Positions 57,185-64,000 of a DNA stretch of 64,000 nucleotides are shown here, one piece after another. A model generated the notes under the pieces. It searched no databases. It was not told where the DNA came from and saw only the letters and a program-made list of their open reading frames with translations. Within the stretch, counting starts at the first letter, position 1; each line of letters begins with the position of its first letter. Both the position numbers and the translations under genes were made by a program. The stretch is from NCBI GenBank assembly GCA_900617975.1, contig UZAE01000009.1:1-64000 (forward strand), read 5' to 3'. The DNA comes from Rodentolepis nana. Lineage: Eukaryota; Platyhelminthes; Cestoda; Cyclophyllidea; Hymenolepididae.

Positions 57185-58662
57185 AGCAACAAACGTCGCA
57201 TCGACTACTGTACTAATCAACTGATCTACAAAATCCTAATTAGGTCTTTTCTCTATGTAATAGCACATTTTTCTCGCTTTAATCACCTATGTTATTAACT
57301 ATCTTACTCTAATAATTTTAAAAGTTAGCTGTTCATTTACTTGACTTATTTTTTTGCCTTAACTCTTGGGTTAGTTTTCAACGCGATATGTGACTATTCT
57401 TGTCTTAGAGAACAGAAAGTGGAAGTAGTAGTATTTGAATAGGAGATAATCCCACAAACATTTGCGCATGAAATGAAAAGGCGCTTTCAAACGTACAAGA
57501 TTTGAGCATTTACCCAAACCAAAGGCCCGTAATTTTAGTGAGGGTGAATTCGTCTATTGTATCACAAATGAAGCAGATCAAGTACTTGTTGTGAATAGGG
57601 TGTGAGGATCACCACATGAACACGCACAGAAAGAGGAGGAACTAAACTGCAGATGAGCGAGATGTCAGAGAAAAGGACTAGGTTGGAAGCAATGGAAGTC
57701 AGATCAGGCAGAACACAGACAAGGAGTAAGATTGTATCGAGGTGCCTAGAAGCATATGCAGTCGGCAAACACGATTGGAATAATTAAAAGAAAGTGGAGT
57801 ATCCGGTCGAGAATGAAGGAGAAAACACATGATGATAAAGAAGCTGGAAAGGGGGAGAAATTATTCAGTCTAACGCTGGCTTGAGTCCCGGTAGGAGTTT
57901 GCCAGAAACTGTGATGTACGCTAGTCGATAATGGCCCACTGACTGAATAGATACCTTAGAAATGGCCCGTCATGTACAGCTCATGTTTATTTACTTAGAA
58001 ATATGACATATAGTGGGGCAATGGTAGTTGGAAGTGAGAAAGACTCTTCTCTTCCCTACCCTCGACTTTTCACTTTGATTTTCCTTCCCCTCTGTGAAGT
58101 CTGAAGTCAACTAAAGGGCTAATGATAACTATCATAACGCCTGCCATTTGATATAAATAAAATAAATATTTACTTAGAAATGAATTCTTTAAGCCTATTA
58201 GTTGAGTACAATTTATACTCGCTGATGTACAACAGATCGAATTAAAAGGTGATCTTGAATGAACTTGAGGGCCAGGAAAATATTCCTTGAAAAGGCATTT
58301 GAAACGTAAGCTTATCTACGCGTATCAATGAGATGCTAACAGCATCGAGAAACATCAGTTGTCAAATATTGAGCATTATTGATCTTTTAGAACGAGCCCA
58401 CAATTAATAAACTCCAATTTGGCTATTCCCTTAATAATATTTTCGTATAATTTAAATAGGTCTATTATCCAACCGCTCCACTATTCTTCATACTTAACTG
58501 TTTGAAAGTGCCAAACATAGAAAGCCACTAAGGCGTAGAATTAAACCAGTTCCTGGCAATCAACTTCAAAAGAAAATAGAGGATAACGTCACGGGTATTT
58601 ATATTATCTAGACTAGGTTTCAGTTACATATGTACAAAAGGCAGAAATATAATTCAATTAAT
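57185..58662. other. Convergent intergenic region between perlecan-like gene and MRPS16
   Basis: 3' flanks of two convergent genes. It holds a rearranged family 1 repeat (58000-58171). No clear AATAAA was found close behind the perlecan stop; the only strong match lies in the repeat's A-rich tail (about 58155-58165). Confidence 0.6.
58000..58171 (+). repeat. Dispersed repeat family 1, rearranged copy 7
   Basis: Two parts in opposite orientation. The left part (ATATGACATATAGT to about 58040) matches the + strand of copies 1-6. The right part (from about CCCTCGACTTTTCACTTTGA to the AAATAAAATAAATA tail) is their reverse complement. The A-rich tail lies at the right. Confidence 0.7.
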
Positions 58663-60953
58663 TTACATGAGACCATGCCGCCACCAGTGATCTCCCGAAT
58701 TCTTCTTTCGCCAAACATAATCTTCTCTCTTGGTAAAGTCTTCAGATTTCTCTTCCCCTGAACCACTGTCCACCGTTTCTTCCTCCCCATCCTCACATTT
58801 AACCTCAGCTTCAGTAGTACTTCCAGATTGATTTTCTTCGAGAAACTTCTTTACAGCAATACGGGTTCGATGAGCAACAAGACGGGAGTGAGGATGGATG
58901 GGAAAGATACCTGCCAGACCAAGAAGTTCGGCCACTCGTTCTGTGGGTTCAGCACCCTGGGCTATCCAATAGAGAATACGTTCAACGTTGAGACCAACTA
59001 ACTGTTCACCATGCTCTCGGTTGGGGAATGGGTCCCAACAGCCCAGCTGCTCAAGACCCTGATCTTTGCCATGGGCTTGACTAGATTTCACCTGAGCAAA
59101 TTAAATATTCAAATAGTAAATACTACTTTCATGTGTGAGTAAAGTGTAATAAAAAACCTGCAAAGTAGAAATATGGTGATCCATTTGATATAGCAGGACA
59201 ATACGTGTTCGAAATCTTTATGCTAAAGGACATCTGAGTTCCCCTTCCCTAACAACTTGCGACTAGAACATTCTTTATCATAAGAATTCAAAACTAACCT
59301 CCAAGTATCCAAAACTACCCTCTTAGTGTTAGTATAAGTCTACAAAAAGGAAAACCCTCGTAGGAAATTTGATCTCAATCATAAGCAAAACAACCGCACA
59401 GTCAAACCGTATCTACCTGCGTGGAAAAATATGTAGAAGGCTGATTTAACCAAACTAAGGGTATGCGACTGACATGCAAAGATAGTACTACCGTTATTAC
59501 CAATCAGATTAAAAGGGATTGTAGCATTAATTACCAAGCTTTCACACTTTTTGTCGCCCCCATTCCCAATTTGTCTAAATAATAGATTTTAAAGAGTGAG
59601 ATGGCCAGACTCGTTTTATCCGATCACTTATACCCCAGGTGAGTATCATATTCCGCGATAAATTCAAGCCGAAAGGGACCATCAAGACCAAGCGCACCAA
59701 TCCAAGGGAAAGCAGGGACAATAAGATTGGACACTATATCTGAATATACCGAAACCAGCAAACCAATCGCGTTGTGTATAAAATTAAAGTCAGGCAAAGC
59801 TCAATAAGGATTGGATGAAAATAAATGTTAGAATAAGTATTAAGATTGAGAGAGAGGAATGAAATGTTCTCAGTCTATAACCACACCAATTTACACATTC
59901 TGCCACGTCATAGATCAAGATTTATAAAGAAGAATTAAAATCTCCACACACACAAGGGAATTGAATGATCAACGAATGTATCCTTAAACATGTCTAGGAG
60001 ATAACCTTGAAGATTTTAACAACGGCTGATCAATGAAAGAGCTTTATCAAGGGAATTAGAATTCACCAAGATGAAGAAGATTTATTTTCGACGAACTCAG
60101 AGAAGACTCGCAATTTTCATCACATGCGTATTATCAAAAAATTGATTCTCACACACAAATGGACGTCCAAAACTACCTGTGGGGAAGACATCGCACCAAA
60201 TTATTGGACAGCCAGATAGACAAAAATTAATTCCACATTCAAGCCTATATAAGGCGATCTAGTTTTAAAATAAGGAATCGTGGTTTGGGTTGTGTCTGAG
60301 AAATAGTATCCTAAACAAAGGGAAACTGCGAACTTTAAAAAATATTCTCCGGTGAAGAGCGCATAATATACAAGAAATTATAAATCGAATCCGACACTAA
60401 TACGCAAAAACGACAGCCTTTGTGAAACGCTTGACTACTACACGTTTTAGAAGAAGAAAGCTTCCCAGAAATCAAACATTTTTGCGGAGAAAAAAATAGC
60501 AACATGAAGGAAAACATAAAGATCTGCAACCAGTAAAACCTCATCAAAACGATATGATTCAGCCCAGTAATAAAAATATGACTTTAATATCAATGGATGA
60601 AATTCGATGAGACCAAAGCTGTAAATGTACTCAGGTTAGGGTGAAAAGCATAGAAACAAACGAACCTGGATAGTGAAAAATGGTCTGTTAGTGCATCCCT
60701 CACGAACCATACTGATGCGCAGGTTTGGTAGAGGTTTGACAGGACGAAGAGCAACAACTTTTTTGCCTAATGCTCTTGGCTGTGGGAGCCACCAAGTGCT
60801 AGTACGGTCTCTACCAGGTACGAATCGGCCACCTAATTTTTCGCTCTCCTCAGCAATTAATTTCTTCAGCCGATCAGAAGGTATCGATCGTAAATTACGA
60901 GGTAGAACAGTAGGTGAAAACAAGCTTCGCGACTTGAGCATAAGTCGATTCAT
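58663..60953 (-). CDS. MRPS16: Mitochondrial small ribosomal subunit protein bS16m (MRPS16)
   Basis: Structural protein of the mitochondrial small ribosomal subunit. Two coding exons: 60953-60666 (96 codons) and 59091-58663, spliced in phase 0 at ATCCAG|GTTCGT and GCTCAG|GTGAAA. The spliced protein is about 238 residues, longer than the roughly 137-residue human protein. The S16 core begins near residue 79 with ISMVREGCTNRPFF and continues with QLGCWDPFPN, LVGLNVERILYWI and LLGLAGIFPIHP. The N-terminus is basic and Ser/Arg-rich, as expected for a mitochondrial presequence. An acidic tail (CEDGEEETVDSGSGEEKSED) follows the core. The start at 60953 is the first ATG after an acceptor-like site. 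Confidence 0.9.
59092..60665 (-). other. Intron of MRPS16, 1.57 kb
   Basis: A GT-AG intron on the minus strand, placed inside the conserved S16 core. Nothing recognised inside. Confidence 0.7.
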
Positions 60954-60967
60954 TGTGAGCTCTAAAA
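60954..60967 (-). promoter_or_regulatory. Splice-acceptor-like site 8 nt before the MRPS16 ATG
   Basis: On the minus strand TTGTATTTTAG is followed by only AGCTCACA before ATG. This could be the acceptor of a 5'-UTR intron or a trans-splicing site for a spliced leader, which flatworms are known to use. Sequence alone cannot decide. Confidence 0.45.
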
Positions 60968-62053
60968 TACAAGCTTGTGAGAATTTTAAAAGTTTACTTC
61001 AAAAAAAATGACGAAATGTTTTTCACTGAAGCATAAAATGAAATTAAAATTAGTATCATAAAGTTTCAATTTATATAACTTGTAAAATACTAATCGAGTG
61101 GCACATCAACATTGACAATACCGAGCCTGCTTTGCGGATAAATTAACTACACTGCTCTCCTCAAGGTCAATAGCGGCAAGGGATCATATGGCAAAATATT
61201 TTTTATTTTCTTTATTACAAGGCAAACATTATTATTATTATTATATATTGATATTAAAATTTATAGTTCACATGCTGTTTTAATTACATAGGTTCTAATT
61301 GTGACCTTTTATAATAATTAAATATCTTGACGATATACTTTTCTACCTAATTTTGGAACATTTACGATATTTCTCCTTATGCACTTCCCTTAAATTTAAT
61401 TATAAGTAATCTTGCTCAGTAGAATTAGAATTTGATTTGGGACCTTTCCTATTTTCCCATGCCAGTCAATATCTTGTTTCTGCTTTGTTACCTTTTTATG
61501 CAATAATACTGCAAATGAAATTCAGATAAGGAAATCATAAATTTTCATTTCCTACAATGGATACTAATAGTTTGAATCATTATTTAACACACTAAATTAT
61601 AATGGCCATATTGCACAATAACCCCTGTGCACGCAATTGGTTTAAGTACGCGAAACCTAGTAAGTCCGACCAATTATTGTAAATTGGGTTGGGTTATTTT
61701 TGGTCAGCTATTCTTCTACAAACATGTCAGGCCAAAGTTTCGCAGAGTCAGATGAGGGTGCACGAGTCCGAACAAAAGTAAGCATTATGCACTTTTGTGG
61801 ATGGCATAGATCCTCATAGAATACTGCAGCTATTTTGAATAAATGCATACCGGGACAAATCAATCTTACAATATCTAACAATTTTATTGAAATCGGTGCA
61901 AAAGGAGATAAACAAAAAAGGGAAGTGATCGTTTAGTGCACAGGAGAAGTGATATGGAGGTAATCTGACAAGAAGTTGTTACTTGAGCTAAAATTCAGAA
62001 ATTGGATAAGAATATTAAGAAATTCGATATTTTGAGATGTTAGAAATAGCGTC
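60968..62053. other. Spacer between TUBGCP3 and MRPS16 (same strand)
   Basis: Very AT-rich, with no coding segment seen. It contains the candidate TUBGCP3 poly(A) signal at 61883-61888. Confidence 0.6.
61883..61888 (-). terminator. Candidate poly(A) signal for TUBGCP3
   Basis: AATAAA on the minus strand, about 165 nt downstream of the TUBGCP3 stop codon. Confidence 0.45.
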
Positions 62054-63067
62054 TCATATATCCCCAAATCCATCTATATAGTAGGCATTGAAATTGAGAC
62101 TTTGAACCAACAAACGTAAGTTCTGATCTGAATGATTCTGTAGTTTATTCATGAACTCCGTCACCATGCTCTGGAATGAAAATACAAAATGGTCAGTAGA
62201 TCTAGAGAACAGTACAAACAATAGCTGACGCCAAGTCAACTTACTCTATAGCTGGAAGCGAGAACACGAATTCTGGCTGTCAAAGGGGTTATCGTAGCTT
62301 CCACAAACATTTTGCGCCTAGCCACTTCTCGGCATTCAGGCCCAGCACAAGTTCCCCAGTTGCCAGTTTTTGCCGACGCATCAATCTAAGAGGAAAACAG
62401 GGCATTACAACAATAACGATTCCCCAAGATAAGAATTCAACACGATAATAATGCCTACCTCGTGTTGCAATTCAGCTCTTACATCCTCTTCATCATTGGC
62501 CAAGTTCTGGAGATCCTGGTTAAGTTGGAAGAAATTGATAATCAAATCAAAGATAGCTCTCAGATGGTATCGTAGATCTCTCGAGTTCTGATCCAACAAA
62601 CATCGAGCTACCACGCTCTCCAGGAATGCCTGATGTGCCGCAATCACTTCATCCAAATCATTTGCACTTTGAAGCACCTTTGCCAAGTCAAGCCAGGCAC
62701 ATTCTAGAGCCTTAAAACGAGTAAAAGTTTAAATGGATTTCCATGATATCCAGTACACTCTTGAAATAAGAGATAAATACCTCGAAATTGACGTAATACT
62801 GGAGCTGAAGGATGAAATGACGGAATTCAGCTCCAAGAAGTTGAACAACGTGGAGAATAGGGGCGAGATCATCTGCAAGAGCATAGGGCTTTCGAGCCAA
62901 CGAGAGCTGGTCCCGCCAAAGAGCACTTAACATGAATTCCATTCGTTTGAGACGCCAGAGAAAACTGAAAGCCTTCAAATAGAAGAGGCGGCATTCGGGT
63001 GGGAAGATGGTAGTGAGAGGTCCGTCTATCGTGTATCCCAAGGAAAATACATCCCAACCACTGTCAC
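62054..63067 (-). CDS. TUBGCP3: Gamma-tubulin complex component 3 (GCP3), C-terminal four exons; partial
   Basis: GCP3 is a core subunit of the gamma-tubulin small and ring complexes that nucleate microtubules. Exons on the minus strand: 63067-62781, 62710-62459, 62385-62245 and 62170-62054 (stop at 62054). The first starts in phase 1 with GDSGWDVFSLGYTIDGP, followed by FLWRLKRMEF and LQYYVNFE. The second has ANDLDEVIAAHQAFL and VARCLLDQNS. The last has SLNFNAYY before the stop. These match the conserved C-terminal GCP domain as I know it from animal GCP3, including order and spacing. About 264 residues are visible; the remainder lies beyond the window's right edge. Confidence 0.9.
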
Positions 63068-64000
63068 CTAAATGATGAAGAAGTAACGTAAGCTTGAACT
63101 AACATTCCGTATACCACTAAGCACATTGCTATTGACGAAGTGAAATAGGCTATGATATCAACATGAATGCTTGCATGTGATGGCCTAGACACAGAATGGA
63201 CTAGACATAGGCAACTACACGGTACCGTATTGGTTCGAACATGGCGATCATTGTGGCAAGATGACGATTATTTCCTATTGTCCTTGTGCACTTTAATGGC
63301 TATTTATTCCAGTCTTATTCTATCGTAGACCTTTATATTCTTACATAGAATCTTAGTTAAACTGCGAGGGTGGGTCGGAAGGTTCTCAGACAAATGCCAT
63401 AACTTTAAACACAACAGCGATTTACAAGTTTAAACATGTCTTTATCGTCCAACACTATTTTAAAGGCTCTCTAGATTCTCTCAATTAGACTGATCCCCCA
63501 CTTTCCACCAACTCAAACCAACCTTGCATAAGAACTCATCATAACTCGGCCCCCCCCCCCAAGTAAATAAATCCAGGCACTAAACAATCATTTCCATCAT
63601 TCCATTCCAATTACGACTCAAGAATGTCTTGAAGCTTCTTTAAGTTATTTCTAGGTGATGATAAATATGAATACTCATCGCAATACACCTGGATCCTGTT
63701 GCTCTAGACTCAAGTGGAGTACTATCCAACTAAAGAGTTAGCATAAAAGGGAGAATCTGGCATTATTTTCAAGGAATCAAAGAAACACACGATGATGGTG
63801 AGGAAGAAGTAGGAAGTAGCGAATTTTATGAACTATCCATCATTTCCATTTTCTCACGAAGTCTTATCAGCCCCTTGAAACGGAAAATCTGGAAGATAGG
63901 ATTTCATGTGATCTTAATGCGCTTTTAACGATTCAACTACGGAACAGTTGGTAAGTCATCTCATAGTTTGTATTGATAGAAGCACTAGTACCTTTTCATG
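63068..64000 (-). other. TUBGCP3 intron (at least 933 bp), running off the window
   Basis: No upstream TUBGCP3 exon was recognised. There is a C run at 63550-63560. The exon that should end with the codon start before GDSGW must lie beyond 64000 or be too short to see. Confidence 0.55.

Noticed and set aside
62733..62930. Plus-strand open frame opposite TUBGCP3
   Set aside because: It is the antisense shadow of conserved TUBGCP3 coding sequence.

Overview
The window is animal nuclear DNA, most likely from a flatworm and probably a tapeworm (Cestoda). The grounds are many 65-90 bp introns mixed with longer, repeat-filled ones, a highly divergent perlecan-like gene, a mariner relic in an intron, and the general look of the mitochondrial ribosomal protein and gamma-tubulin complex genes. 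The class is an inference. No species-diagnostic sequence was recognised.

Positions 921-57184 (+ strand) hold the 3' part of one giant gene for a perlecan-like (UNC-52/HSPG2 family) basement-membrane proteoglycan core protein. I traced 109 consecutive exons by splice sites and reading phase, about 22.3 kb of coding sequence or roughly 7,430 residues. The order is: four Ig domains (921-4361), three LDL-receptor class A modules (4434-6372), one Ig (6613-6915), two laminin IV (laminin B) domains with laminin-EGF-type modules (8243-16228), one Ig (16823-17155), a run of divergent Ig-like domains (17231-22623), then a long tandem array of about 35 divergent Ig-like domains (22710-56197), most encoded by a short plus a long exon with phase-1 borders. 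The first part of this array (24439-37560) is organised as a four-domain higher-order unit, A-B-C-D, repeated about four times. B domains have lost the Ig cysteine pair and C domains have gained an extra one. The protein ends with a canonical Ig domain and a short basic tail; the LG/EGF-containing domain V of vertebrate perlecan is absent. The 5' end of the gene lies upstream of the window.

Introns carry two dispersed repeat families: family 1 with six intronic copies in one orientation plus a rearranged copy beyond the gene, and family 2 with two copies about 52 kb apart. A frame-broken mariner element with recognisable terminal inverted repeats lies at 46888-48182.

Two genes follow on the minus strand: MRPS16 (two coding exons, 58663-60953), with a splice-acceptor-like site 8 nt before its ATG, and the last four exons of TUBGCP3 (62054-63067), whose 5' part is outside the window. 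The perlecan gene and MRPS16 are convergent. No RNA genes, CRISPR arrays or bacterial features were seen.
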